NCBI RefSeq assembly: GCF_011927795.1
Contig: NZ_JAATJJ010000001.1
Coordinates: 892,666 to 956,665 of the forward strand
DNA length: 64,000 bases
DNA from: Saonia flava
Lineage (GTDB): Bacteria > Bacteroidota > Bacteroidia > Flavobacteriales > Flavobacteriaceae
Reading direction: 5' to 3'
Positions 27,966 to 37,092 of the stretch are shown here, piece after piece. The notes beneath the pieces were generated by a model. It was not told where the DNA came from and did not search any database. It saw only the letters and a program-made list of their open reading frames with translations. The position numbers and the translations under genes were made by a program. Every line of letters begins with the position of its first letter. Positions within the stretch are counted from its first letter, which is position 1.

Positions 27966-29436
27966 TCTTGTGCTTGTAATCTCCAAAACGGTATTTTACT
28001 GTTCGTTTTAATGGAATGTTCATTCCATTGGTTTCCTCTAACCATGTATAAATAGCTTCTGACATGGATTTAGCAATTTCCTGTTTATCAGGGTCGGCGA
28101 TTAAATTATACATTTCTTCAGGGTCATTTTTTAGATCATACAACTCATTCCTATCCCATATTCCATGGTATTTTATGTACTTGTAATTATCTGTTCGCAT
28201 TCCAAAAACGGTTGGTGTCATAGGAAAATCATATTCCCAGTAATATTCATAGAAAACCTCCTCCCTGGCCTTGGTTTTTTCATCTCCTGTTAAGATTGGA
28301 ATAAAAGAAACTCCTGGCATATTTTCTGGTTGTTTTACTCCAGCTTCTGCCAAAATGGTAGGTGCAATATCTATATTCTGTACCATTTGCAATGGTTTTT
28401 TACCTCCTTCAAAAAGCTCTGGGCATTTTACCAACAAAGGCACTTTAACTGATTCTTCATAGAAATGCCTTTTATCTATTAAGCCATGTTCTCCCCAACT
28501 AAATCCATTATCTCCCATATAGATAACCAAGGTAGATTCTTCCAATCCCTCTTCTTTAAGATATTTCATAACGGAACCGACACTTTCGTCTACCCCAAGA
28601 AGTGTTTCACAATAATCGACCACCATTTCATGCAAGTCCCTATTTTCATGATACATATAATCCACACCATGCCAACTGGTTCTCTGGTCCGCTACCCATT
28701 GTGGCCATTTTAAATTCCTATATTCCCCGGTCTTTGTTTGATCATACGTGGATGGTAAATCTATGCGCTTACCCTTGTATTTTCCTTTATGTCTTCTAGC
28801 GGGCTGAAAACCAGCATGTACTGCCTTATGGGACAAATACATAAAAAAGGGTTTTTTCTTGTCCCTTTTATCCAACCAATCCAACGCATGTTCTGTAAGC
28901 AAATCTGTAATGTAGGTTGAATCCTTATAAGCAACCCTATTTCCATTAATGTTAAGAGTTGGGTTATAGTAAACTCCTTGTCCTGGGAAACTTTCCCAAT
29001 GAGTAAACCCAGGTTGTGGGTCATCACCATGATCACCCATATGCCATTTTCCAAAAAAACCGGTCTGGTACCCTGCCTTTTGTAAATATTGTGGAAAATA
29101 AGTAAGATTACCAGGATCTGGTGCTTGGTTATCCACAATGGTATGACTATGTGAAAACCTGCCTGTTAATATGGAAGCCCTACTTGGTGAGCACAATGAT
29201 GTAGTAACAAAGGTATTTGGCAAATAAGCTCCTTCATTGGCAAGTTTATCCATATTTGGTGTTTCCAACCATGGTACTTTACCTGTAAAGCCCATATAAT
29301 CATACCTATGATCATCAGTCAATATAAAAATGACATTTCGTTGTTTTTTCGTTTTATAAGGATTCGGGTTATTGCCAAAACCATAAGCAAAACCCATTAA
29401 GAGCAGACAAAACAATAGACTTATTTGAGCCTTCAT
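27955..29436 (-). CDS. Secreted S1 family sulfatase
   Basis: The 493-residue protein has a Sec signal (LLFCLLLMGFAYG), the metal-binding LTDDHRYD segment and the signature LCSPSRASILTGR (formylglycine Cys82), plus GKWHMGDHGD and the late DNGFSWGEHG block. The C-terminal NELYDLKNDPEEMYNL segment is typical of arylsulfatase/iduronate-sulfatase-like S1 subfamilies. It ends the sulfate-removal set of this cluster, with GH9 9 bases upstream and the CE2-like gene overlapping downstream. Its substrate sugar cannot be assigned by reading alone. Confidence 0.94.
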   Translation of the reverse strand: MKAQISLLFCLLLMGFAYGFGNNPNPYKTKKQRNVIFILTDDHRYDYMGFTGKVPWLETPNMDKLANEGAYLPNTFVTTSLCSPSRASILTGRFSHSHTIVDNQAPDPGNLTYFPQYLQKAGYQTGFFGKWHMGDHGDDPQPGFTHWESFPGQGVYYNPTLNINGNRVAYKDSTYITDLLTEHALDWLDKRDKKKPFFMYLSHKAVHAGFQPARRHKGKYKGKRIDLPSTYDQTKTGEYRNLKWPQWVADQRTSWHGVDYMYHENRDLHEMVVDYCETLLGVDESVGSVMKYLKEEGLEESTLVIYMGDNGFSWGEHGLIDKRHFYEESVKVPLLVKCPELFEGGKKPLQMVQNIDIAPTILAEAGVKQPENMPGVSFIPILTGDEKTKAREEVFYEYYWEYDFPMTPTVFGMRTDNYKYIKYHGIWDRNELYDLKNDPEEMYNLIADPDKQEIAKSMSEAIYTWLEETNGMNIPLKRTVKYRFGDYKHKNEY

Positions 29437-29445
29437 AATTAATTT

Positions 29446-31155
29446 TTAATTTGATTCTCGTTCTAAAAACCCAAGAACATATGTCAATGGGGAGTTCCAA
29501 TTTAAGCAAATTTCATTACTGGCATAACTAGGCTCTTGGTCCACCCAACTCTTCATTGGGGAAGGGTTCTCTGGATATATTGTACCACTGGAAGCATCTT
29601 GTAATCTACTATTTGGACCACCAGAAAGTAGGCCTGGGACAGGTTCTTCCACATCATCGCCCGCGCTTTGCCTGTGGTGTATGAACATAGGGGTTTTGTC
29701 CCCAAACCCTGTTAGGTAGCTATATCCATTTGCATTGTTCCCAAAAATATAATCTGTTGCCTGTTGGACTCCTTTTAAATATTCAGGTTTTGGTTCTAAA
29801 CGATAGCCTTGGGCCATAATAAGCGCCGCATTAAGGACATCGCTATTGGAACCCCATTGAAAGTCATCAATAGGTTGGAAATAATCGGTATTATTACCTC
29901 TAGCCACCAATTCATCTGCCAATCTTAGTACTCCTGTCCTAAGGTTGTTGTATAAACTTTCAGGAATTATTTCCTTGTTGTCCAAAAGCGAAAAAACACC
30001 GGTATAGCGCATAAAAGCAGTCCAATTATCACCGGGCCTAAACTTAAAACTGGTAGCATCATCCAAATTGTTTAGATACTTTTGATCTTGGGTAGAAATA
30101 AAAAGTTCAGCATTTGCCCAGAAAAATTCATCCTTAAAATCTCTATCCCCATACTGTCCAGTACTTACGTCTGGGGGATTTACAAATGCAACATTTGGAT
30201 TGTCCTGAGCCCATGCATAGGCCATTTTAGCGGCTTCTAAACATTTATGGGCATAAGCTTTGTCTATAGCATCAAAAACCCTGTAAGCTTGTGCCGCACA
30301 ACCTGCAAAATCCAAAGTTGCAGCCGTACCCTTACCAACAATATACCTTTGGGCGGTTGCTAAATGCGGCATTACCATGCCCTCAAAATTCAAGGTTGTT
30401 AATTTGTGGTACAAGCCTCCATCATCATCCTGCATTGTAAGTGCCCAATCCATTTCGTACTTTAACTCATCCAAATAATCACTAACACCATTATTACTTT
30501 CAGGGATATTCAATGCGCCATCCTTTACAATATCTGGATATTGCTGATGCAATAAAAAGAATTGCCCTAAGGGAAAAGTGGCATTTACAATATACTTATT
30601 ATAATCGCCAGCATCATACCATCCCTTTGGAGAATTCACAATCTCTCTTGAAATTTTACTAGATCGGTGATACAAAACACTGTCATCTGGATGACCTGCT
30701 GGTCTGTGCCACTTACCTGCATATTTTTCCTCTAAAGCCATTCCTGCCCTTTGGTAATACAATCCTTTGATTGAACCCAAAAAGGCTTCCTTGTAAATAT
30801 TTGGTTTTATTTCAAAAGGATAGGAGTATCCTTTTCCAGGAACATAAATATTGTAATTACCTTCTTTCATGATTTCACTAAAATCAGCTGTTCTCAAATG
30901 CTCACCAGCCAATTCCCAGTTTTTGTTTTCAGAAAGAGCACCAGTAAAAACAACATCAATAGAATCTTTTACAACAAGAAAAATACCCTCTTCTGCATTT
31001 ACAATGGTCGCTATTTTATGGGCATTTGGATAATATCCTATTTGGTTCAATCTAATTTCTTCACTGAATTCATCGGTCATAGGTGGAGCAGGCTCCTTGC
31101 ATGACATTGCCAAGAAAACAAGAACAATAGATGCATAAAAAATATTTTTTTGCAT
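29446..31155 (-). CDS. GH9 endoglucanase-type glycoside hydrolase, lipoprotein
   Basis: The 569-residue protein is a lipoprotein (VLVFLAMSC, Cys19) with an N-terminal cellulase Ig-like domain (IRLNQIGYYPNAHKIA, about 33-115) and a GH9 (alpha/alpha)6 barrel. The catalytic base pair lies in GWYDAGDYNKY (Asp181, Asp184), the HHRQ substrate motif is at FIHHRQSAGDD and the acid Glu548 is in NEICLNWNSPL. GH9 enzymes cut beta-1,4-glucans and some mixed-linkage or glucomannan chains. Surface or periplasmic location and esterase/sulfatase neighbours suggest a decorated beta-glucan target. Confidence 0.95.
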   Translation of the reverse strand: MQKNIFYASIVLVFLAMSCKEPAPPMTDEFSEEIRLNQIGYYPNAHKIATIVNAEEGIFLVVKDSIDVVFTGALSENKNWELAGEHLRTADFSEIMKEGNYNIYVPGKGYSYPFEIKPNIYKEAFLGSIKGLYYQRAGMALEEKYAGKWHRPAGHPDDSVLYHRSSKISREIVNSPKGWYDAGDYNKYIVNATFPLGQFFLLHQQYPDIVKDGALNIPESNNGVSDYLDELKYEMDWALTMQDDDGGLYHKLTTLNFEGMVMPHLATAQRYIVGKGTAATLDFAGCAAQAYRVFDAIDKAYAHKCLEAAKMAYAWAQDNPNVAFVNPPDVSTGQYGDRDFKDEFFWANAELFISTQDQKYLNNLDDATSFKFRPGDNWTAFMRYTGVFSLLDNKEIIPESLYNNLRTGVLRLADELVARGNNTDYFQPIDDFQWGSNSDVLNAALIMAQGYRLEPKPEYLKGVQQATDYIFGNNANGYSYLTGFGDKTPMFIHHRQSAGDDVEEPVPGLLSGGPNSRLQDASSGTIYPENPSPMKSWVDQEPSYASNEICLNWNSPLTYVLGFLERESN

Positions 31156-31216
31156 GATTGATTATTATGTTAGTTAGACTGAAAAATAAGGAAAATTCTA
31201 TAAATGTCTATGGTAA

Positions 31217-31936
31217 TTAAGGCTTTCTTTTTTGCTTAATAAACCAATCATACAACTCCGGTGTTGTATAGGCTTTGTCCCATGCATTATGACCAACATT
31301 CCCATATCTGGTAAATTTTACATCATATCCCATTAGAAGTAGTTTTTCTACCATGGTTTCTGATTCTGAAATAGGAATGGACTTATCTTCTTCGCCATGA
31401 AAAACCCAAATGGCAAGTTCTTTATCTATCCAAGAAGCATAAGGTAAGGGTGCCATACCACATACAACTGCCATGGCTGCAAACTTTTTAGGGTGTTGTA
31501 CTGCCAACTCCCAGGCGGCAGCACCTCCCCTGCTTAATCCCGTTAAATAAATTCTGTCCATATCAACATTATTGGTTGCTATGACCCTATCTAACAACTG
31601 AATAATAGCTCTCGTGTTCCACCATTGTTTCCTGTGTGGGTTTTGAGGTGCAAGAACTAAAAAAGGAAACTCCATTCCTTCTTCTATAAGTTTTGGAGGA
31701 CCACCTGTATTTAAGTCCGATAATGTTCCACCTGCTTCACCCCCTCCATGTAAAAACAAAAGCAGTGGAAATTTTTCTTGTCTGGAAACATCATAGTCTT
31801 TGGGATAGTAGAGATAATACTTTAGGTTTTCTATAGTTATTGTCTCCAGCTCGTCTTCCACTAATTGAGATTGCGCACTACAACCTTGCATTAACAGAAT
31901 AATGAGCAAAAATAAATACCCAATATATTTCGTCAT
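31217..31936 (-). CDS. Alpha/beta hydrolase lipoprotein (PHB-depolymerase/feruloyl-esterase-like)
   Basis: The 239-residue protein has a lipoprotein signal (LFLLIILLMQGC) and an alpha/beta hydrolase fold with LLFLHGGGEAGG as oxyanion strand, nucleophile GLSRGG, acid region VFHGEEDKSIP and terminal histidine GNVGHNAWDKAY. Such compact secreted esterases in Bacteroidota polysaccharide loci often cleave feruloyl, acetyl or similar esters. The start at 31936 (MTKYIGYL) was preferred to 31960. It appears to be the first gene of the minus-strand esterase/GH9/sulfatase operon. Confidence 0.88.
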   Translation of the reverse strand: MTKYIGYLFLLIILLMQGCSAQSQLVEDELETITIENLKYYLYYPKDYDVSRQEKFPLLLFLHGGGEAGGTLSDLNTGGPPKLIEEGMEFPFLVLAPQNPHRKQWWNTRAIIQLLDRVIATNNVDMDRIYLTGLSRGGAAAWELAVQHPKKFAAMAVVCGMAPLPYASWIDKELAIWVFHGEEDKSIPISESETMVEKLLLMGYDVKFTRYGNVGHNAWDKAYTTPELYDWFIKQKRKP

Positions 31937-32011
31937 TTTAAATAATTTATATTCTTCCACCTTAAAAATAGAAAATTGAAAGTAGATTTTCCCATTATTC
32001 AGTTTAATATA

Positions 32012-32049
32012 AACAAAAACAGCCCCTACATTTAGGAGCTGTTTTTGTT
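32012..32049 (-). terminator. Hairpin terminator downstream of tRNA-Arg
   Basis: Near-perfect inverted repeat: aacaaaaacagc...ccta and tagg...gctgtttttgtt around the loop catt, with one mismatch. It is just past the 3' end of the tRNA and ends in a T-run on the minus strand. Confidence 0.85.
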
Positions 32050-32052
32050 AAG

Positions 32053-32126
32053 TGATCGCGATAGGATTCGAACCTATGACCGTCTGCTTAGAAGGCAGAT
32101 GCTCTATCCAGCTGAGCTACGCGACC
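32053..32126 (-). tRNA. tRNA-Arg (anticodon TCT)
   Basis: The minus strand folds into a complete 74-base cloverleaf: acceptor stem GGTCGCG with CGCGATC (one G-T pair), D arm with AGCTCAGCTGGATAGAGC, anticodon stem-loop CTGCCTTCTAAGCAG giving anticodon TCT, and T arm with GGTTCGAATCC. CCA is not encoded. The anticodon reads AGA, a frequent Arg codon in AT-rich genomes. Confidence 0.97.
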
Positions 32127-32140
32127 ATTTTCTATGTTAG

Positions 32141-32171
32141 AAAAGATAGGATTTTTTAAATCCTGCGCAAA
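32141..32171 (-). promoter_or_regulatory. Bacteroidota-type promoter of tRNA-Arg
   Basis: On the minus strand a TTTG box (32168-32171) is followed after 19 bases by TATCTTTT (32141-32148), which matches the Bacteroidota TTTG-N19-TAnnTTTG pattern at all but the last position. The tRNA 5' end is 15 bases downstream, leaving a short leader. Confidence 0.7.
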
Positions 32172-32426
32172 AGTAAAAAAACCTTTCAGATTAGAGGTTA
32201 TAAATACTCTAATTTTATTTACTTTTTCGTCAATACATAAAAAAAGGTGAAATAATCTTCTTGTTTTGGCTATGATCACAGTCAAATAAACACATTCCAC
32301 AACCTCATTAATATACATAAAAATAGTATCCTATCGTAAAATCCATGTTTAAGAAATCTTGATAATTAAGAATAGATTGATTAGAAATTATTAAATTGAG
32401 TACATTACATTTTTCAATTACAAATT
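32172..32426. other. AT-rich gap between tRNA promoter and PhyH gene
   Basis: Nothing else was recognised in this stretch. It should carry the promoter of the dioxygenase gene; several stops interrupt all frames. Confidence 0.4.
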
Positions 32427-33305
32427 ATGGTAAAGGATTTAGCTGACTATCACTCACCCATTTCCAGCATTTTTACCCAACCCAAATCAAAAGAGGATTG
32501 GGAACAATATAGACTAACCAAGGAACAAGTAGGGTTTTATAATGAAAATGGTCATTTATCTGGAATAAAACTACTGGAAGAATGGCAAGTGGACGCGTTA
32601 AACAAAGAATTATCTGAGATACAAAACCCAAATCATCCTTCCAATCACCTATTCTATGAATTCCATTCTAACGAATCTACAAATGAAAATTCAGTACTTT
32701 TTCATTCCTTAGGTCATTGGAGAATAAGTGAAGGGTTTCATGATTTATTATGGAATCCAGCATTTCTCATGGCTGCAAGTCAGCTCTTGGGAAGTAAATC
32801 CGTACTGTTTTGGCATGACCAATTATTTTGCAAACCAGCACTCCATGGAGGTGTTGTAGCTTGGCATCAAGACTATTCATACTGGACAAGGACCACTGCC
32901 ATGCAGCATTTAACCTGTTGGATAGGTTTGGATGATTCATCCACAGAAAATGGATGTCTACATTACATTCCCAAAAGTCATAAATGGGGGCTACTGGACA
33001 AACCAAAATTAGCCGGTGAGATGAATGGGTTACTGAGCTCTTTGAACAATAAGCAAAAAACAGAATTTAAGCCTATTCCCATTGAATTAAAGAAAGGGTA
33101 TGCCACATTTCATCACCCCCTTATGGTTCATGGTTCACATGAAAATCATTCCGAAAAAAGAAGAAGAGCCTGTGTTTTAAATGTTTTTGCAGACGGCACA
33201 ATTAGCAATACCAATGATGAACTTTTACAAGGAGTTCCTATTATTGAGAAAGGAAAGAGAATGGAAGGCAAGTTTTTTCCTTTGCTATATGATACTAACA
33301 ATTGA
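32427..33305 (+). CDS. Phytanoyl-CoA dioxygenase (PhyH) family protein
   Basis: The 292-residue cytoplasmic protein resembles Fe(II)/2-oxoglutarate oxygenases of the PhyH family. The metal site is visible as WHQDYSYW (His-x-Asp) in the middle and a distal His in HHPLMVHGSHENHS, followed by RRRACVLNVFADG with the 2-oxoglutarate-binding Arg. The family hydroxylates varied small molecules, including ectoine and lipid-like substrates, so the substrate is unknown here. It stands alone, convergent with selO, separated by 15 bases. Confidence 0.88.
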   Translation: MVKDLADYHSPISSIFTQPKSKEDWEQYRLTKEQVGFYNENGHLSGIKLLEEWQVDALNKELSEIQNPNHPSNHLFYEFHSNESTNENSVLFHSLGHWRISEGFHDLLWNPAFLMAASQLLGSKSVLFWHDQLFCKPALHGGVVAWHQDYSYWTRTTAMQHLTCWIGLDDSSTENGCLHYIPKSHKWGLLDKPKLAGEMNGLLSSLNNKQKTEFKPIPIELKKGYATFHHPLMVHGSHENHSEKRRRACVLNVFADGTISNTNDELLQGVPIIEKGKRMEGKFFPLLYDTNN

Positions 33306-33320
33306 GTTCCCAAAATTATT

Positions 33321-34883
33321 TTAAGAACTACACGATAACATGGAACACCCAACTTTATGCCTCGCCCATTCTGGTCTTTTAGCAAACCATTTTTCATTTT
33401 TGGGTTGCTCTTCATAAGGTTTTTTTAGTAAGTTGAACAATTCCTGTATTAAAGAATAATCTCCATTGTCAGCGGCATCTATAGCCAATTGTGCCATATA
33501 ATTACGTAATACATATTTGGGATTTACCTTGTTCATTTGCTTTTTTCGCTCTTTTTCTGGTATAATCTCCTTGTCTAATCTTTCGGAATATCTATTAAAC
33601 CATTCTGTCCAACGTTTCTCTATTTCACCTTTAACTTCTGTTGGCACATACAGAGCCTGTTTTAATACATCTAACCCATCCATTGGCCTTTCACTGTTAA
33701 ACTTGTTTAGATTTCTAAAAAATAATGTCATGTCTGTTTCCGTTAACTCCAAAATTTCTTCCAAATCCCTAATGAGGATCTCATCCTTATTATCATTGGT
33801 ATATAATCCCAATTTGGATTTCATCATTCCATGGTAGGCAATTGCAAAATCTTTTTTATAGGCTTCTAAAATAGATTCCAATTCTTCAGCTTCCTCAATT
33901 AAATAATAGATAACATTTGCAAGTTGATACAGGTTCCACAACACTATTTCTGGCTGACTACCATATCTGTATCTTTTGTGTTGTCTATCAGTTGTATTAG
34001 GTGTCCAGCCACGGTCATACCCTTCCAACCATCCATAAGGACCATAATCAATTGTTAATCCTAAAACCGACATATTATCAGTATTCATAACCCCATGAAC
34101 AAAACCCACTCTTTGCCAGTGTACAACCATTTCTAAACTACGATTTACCACTTCTTCAAAAAACTTCAAATAAGTTTCTTTCGAAGGCTTTCCCAAATGT
34201 GAAAAGAAATGTTTTATAGTATACTCCATCAACGCTTCCAAAGTATTTTTATCTCCTCGGGAAGCCAAAATTTCAAAATTTCCAAACCGTATAAATGTGG
34301 GTGCCACTCGGCACACCACTGCCCCTTTTTCATAAGCGGGATGTCCATCGTATAGAACATCTCTTAACACTTTGTCACCTGTCAATGCCAATGACAATGC
34401 CCTCGTTGTGGGCACACCTAAATGATGCATTGCCTCACTGCACAAATATTCCCTAATGGATGAACGAAGAACGGCCAAACCATCTGCAGTTCTTGAATAA
34501 GGCGTCTCCCCTGCCCCTTTTAATTGAACTGCCCATTGTTTATTATTCTGGTTTACCTCGAACAAATTTATTGCTCTTCCATCACCAAGTTGTCCTGCCC
34601 AATTTCCAAATTGGTGCCCTCCATAACACATGGCGTATGGGTTTGTATTAGACAATACTGTATTTCCCGTAAAAACATTTAAAAAATCTTCAGATTTGGC
34701 ATCTTCCAAAGTCAATCCCAAATTACCAAGCATTTCAGGGGATATATGCAGTATTTCAGGTTTTTCCGTTTTCTTTGGAGAAACAAAGGAAAAGCATGCC
34801 TCTTTCACCTGTCTTCTCGTATTTTCAAGAATGGGATCCGCAGGTAAATCTATATTGAAGGTATCATTAATGTTTAACTTCAT
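33321..34883 (-). CDS. selO: SelO/YdiU-type protein adenylyltransferase
   Basis: The 520-residue protein matches SelO along its length: the opening YAMCYGGHQFGNWAGQLGDGRA block, QLKGAGETPYSRTADG and GFVHGVMNTDNMSV, which bears the pseudokinase-type metal site. SelO transfers AMP to Ser, Thr or Tyr of partner proteins and is tied to redox control. The C-terminus ends CSMLSCSS, with Cys where animal SelO has selenocysteine. Its ATG overlaps the msrA stop by four bases (ATGA), so translation is probably coupled to the methionine sulfoxide reductases. Confidence 0.95.
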   Translation of the reverse strand: MKLNINDTFNIDLPADPILENTRRQVKEACFSFVSPKKTEKPEILHISPEMLGNLGLTLEDAKSEDFLNVFTGNTVLSNTNPYAMCYGGHQFGNWAGQLGDGRAINLFEVNQNNKQWAVQLKGAGETPYSRTADGLAVLRSSIREYLCSEAMHHLGVPTTRALSLALTGDKVLRDVLYDGHPAYEKGAVVCRVAPTFIRFGNFEILASRGDKNTLEALMEYTIKHFFSHLGKPSKETYLKFFEEVVNRSLEMVVHWQRVGFVHGVMNTDNMSVLGLTIDYGPYGWLEGYDRGWTPNTTDRQHKRYRYGSQPEIVLWNLYQLANVIYYLIEEAEELESILEAYKKDFAIAYHGMMKSKLGLYTNDNKDEILIRDLEEILELTETDMTLFFRNLNKFNSERPMDGLDVLKQALYVPTEVKGEIEKRWTEWFNRYSERLDKEIIPEKERKKQMNKVNPKYVLRNYMAQLAIDAADNGDYSLIQELFNLLKKPYEEQPKNEKWFAKRPEWARHKVGCSMLSCSS

Positions 34884-35422
34884 ATTTTAAGTTTATCTGA
34901 ATGTTTTTGCCTAAGCTTGGTCAACTTAGGGGTGATTACCGCACTACAGAATCCTTGCTCTTTATTGTTGGCATAATAATCCTGATGATAATCTTCCGCT
35001 ATGTGAAACTTTTCCAATTCGCTTACTTCTGTAACTATGGGGTTATCATAATAATCGGCAACTTGTAACAAAACATTTTCTGCTATTTTTTCTTGCCCTT
35101 TATCATGATAGTAAATGACCGACCGGTACTGAGTTCCCACATCCCCTCCTTGACGATTTAAGGTTGTTGGATCGTGAGTTGTCATAAAAACCTCTAGCAA
35201 ATCATTATAAGACAATATTGAAGGGTCAAAAGTTATTTGAACAACTTCAGCATGGCCCGTTAAACCAGAACACACTTCTTTATAGGTGGGAATGCCGGGA
35301 ACTGTTCCTCCTGTATACCCAGAAACCACTTTTTCTACGCCTTTTAATTGATTAAATACAGCTTCAACACACCAAAAACATCCTCCGCCAACTGTGGCTA
35401 ATTCTAATTTACTATTATCCAT
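34880..35422 (-). CDS. msrA: Peptide methionine-S-sulfoxide reductase MsrA
   Basis: The 180-residue protein has the catalytic GGGCFWC motif (Cys15) near its N-terminus, then EAVFNQLKGVEKVVSGYTGG, GHAEVVQ and the EDYHQDYY segment of MsrA. It reduces the S-epimer of methionine sulfoxide in proteins. No export signal is present, so it acts in the cytoplasm. It overlaps msrB by eight bases and selO by four, making a tight three-gene operon. Confidence 0.97.
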   Translation of the reverse strand: MDNSKLELATVGGGCFWCVEAVFNQLKGVEKVVSGYTGGTVPGIPTYKEVCSGLTGHAEVVQITFDPSILSYNDLLEVFMTTHDPTTLNRQGGDVGTQYRSVIYYHDKGQEKIAENVLLQVADYYDNPIVTEVSELEKFHIAEDYHQDYYANNKEQGFCSAVITPKLTKLRQKHSDKLKI

Positions 35423-35873
35423 TATCTATTTCCTTATCTAATTTCATGGATTCTGAATTTATACAATATCTTAAACCACTTGGCTCTGGCCCATCTGGAA
35501 ATACATGTCCCAAATGCGCATCACATGCATTGCACATGACCTCTACTCTTACCATACCAAAAGTATTGTCCTTTTTGTATTTAATGGCATTTTCTTTTAT
35601 AGGTTGAGTAAAACTTGGCCAACCAGTGCCAGAATTAAACTTAATAGTAGAATCGAACAAAGGGGTGTTACAGCAAACACAATTGTATAATCCATCATCA
35701 TAAACACTGCAAAGCTCACCAGTGTTTGGGACTTCGGTACCTTTCTTCCTTGTAATCCTATATTGGGATGGTGTTAAAACTTCTTTCCACTCCTCCCCGG
35801 TCTTTTCTATTCGATTGTCTGGTGTTGGATTTCCCTTGACTGCAAAATGTATAACGTCTTTCCAGTTCAACAT
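35415..35873 (-). CDS. msrB: Peptide methionine-R-sulfoxide reductase MsrB
   Basis: The 152-residue protein has the MsrB pattern: two zinc pairs (Cys65-x-x-Cys68 in CVCC and Cys114-x-x-Cys117 in CNAC), SGTGWPSFTQP, DAHLGHVFPDGP and the catalytic Cys137 in RYCINSESM. It reduces the R-epimer of methionine sulfoxide. It is cytoplasmic and first in the msrB-msrA-selO operon. Confidence 0.97.
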   Translation of the reverse strand: MLNWKDVIHFAVKGNPTPDNRIEKTGEEWKEVLTPSQYRITRKKGTEVPNTGELCSVYDDGLYNCVCCNTPLFDSTIKFNSGTGWPSFTQPIKENAIKYKKDNTFGMVRVEVMCNACDAHLGHVFPDGPEPSGLRYCINSESMKLDKEIDNG

Positions 35874-36131
35874 AACTTATTTTTATCTCTTTATTAAAAT
35901 TGATATTAGTGGACATCTAAATTACAAATCATATAGAATAAGCATTAATTTTTCTACTGTATTTTTGTATGTCAATGCAATTCGTCGTATAAAGGGAATG
36001 CTAATTACACAACCTTGCATTTTGTTATAATGGTAGATGATTCCAAATAGTTGCAATATTTGACATTGCCATTTTATAATCGACCTTATATATGGTATAG
36101 AGAGAATTGTAATCCATTTCTAATATTTTAA

Positions 36132-36875
36132 TTATTCTAATATTAGAAAACCGAAATGGTCTGGGGAATGGAATTGGGGATTTTTTGAAAACGTGCTGCT
36201 CCAACAAGCAAAAGTAGAATTATCAGAGTTATTCATCCAATTTTTATTTGCATGATCTGCATTTGAAATAATCCTATATAAATTAATTCTATAAGTATCC
36301 TTGGAAATAGCATTGGGATATTTCAACATTTCCATAGGTATTCTTAGATATCCCTTCCATATATTTTCCTCTATTTTTTTTTCAACATAATGTGAAACAT
36401 CTGAGGTGGTTGTATCTATAAAATCACTACTAAATTTTTTGTCCGTTTTATATGTATTTTTAATTTTACTCAAGAACAAGGCATTGTTTGGATTTATTTG
36501 GATTTCTATATATTTTTCATTTGATAGTTCTCCATTACTAATGAAAATTTCAAAAACCTCCTGGGTATACATTTTAGTATTGTCCTTAGTGAAATAATTT
36601 TGCTCAATTCTGGGATTGTCCCTGCATTCAAACTTTACTTCTAAATATTTATCACTATACTTCATCATCACCAATGTTTCTTCCTCAACTGGCTCCCCTC
36701 CAACAGAATGCTTAAAATGGAGGTCTTTAATTTTTGTATACTCTTTTTTGTTGATTTTTAAAACAGGTACTTTCATTGTTTTATCTCCATTAAAAGTTGA
36801 GATTTTTTTTACTCCATTAGTTGTTTTACAAGCATTAATGGACAAAATTATAAGTAAAAGGTGCATTTTTTTCAT
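36132..36875 (-). CDS. CBM9-like carbohydrate-binding lipoprotein
   Basis: The 247-residue protein has a lipoprotein signal (LLLIILSINAC) and the beta-sandwich pattern of family-9-like carbohydrate-binding proteins: LEVKFECRDNPR, MYTQEVFEIFIS, YIEIQINPNNALFLSKI and a C-terminal RINLYRI... HFGFLIL. There is no attached enzyme domain. The family is common beside glycan-uptake genes and may bind released sugars. It is monocistronic by spacing (258 bases to msrB, and 217 bases from the transporter gene upstream). Confidence 0.8.
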   Translation of the reverse strand: MKKMHLLLIILSINACKTTNGVKKISTFNGDKTMKVPVLKINKKEYTKIKDLHFKHSVGGEPVEEETLVMMKYSDKYLEVKFECRDNPRIEQNYFTKDNTKMYTQEVFEIFISNGELSNEKYIEIQINPNNALFLSKIKNTYKTDKKFSSDFIDTTTSDVSHYVEKKIEENIWKGYLRIPMEMLKYPNAISKDTYRINLYRIISNADHANKNWMNNSDNSTFACWSSTFSKNPQFHSPDHFGFLILE

Positions 36876-36934
36876 ACTAATAATAGTGTTCTGTTTTGTT
36901 AAGACCTATTTATTTCATTTCTCCTTGAGTTCTA

Positions 36935-36970
36935 AAAAAGGGGTGCATGATTCAAGTTGCACCCCTCTCA
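36935..36970 (-). terminator. Hairpin terminator downstream of BASS transporter
   Basis: Arms ggggtgca (36940-36947) and tgcacccc (36958-36965) with a ten-base loop; on the minus strand the stem is followed by a T-run. It separates the transporter from the CBM9-like gene. Confidence 0.8.
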
Positions 36971-37092
36971 AAAAAACTAACTCAAAAACATTAAGAGTAC
37001 ATGCGGTTGCAGCCACTAACTCTTTTCTATTAAAACAATCAACAAAACATTCTCTTATTATTATTTTTAGTTCTATTTATAGTGTACAACCA

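Noticed and set aside
33321-34883. Selenocysteine in SelO
   Set aside because: The C-terminal position is an ordinary Cys codon (CSS end) and there is no in-frame TGA or SECIS-like hairpin.
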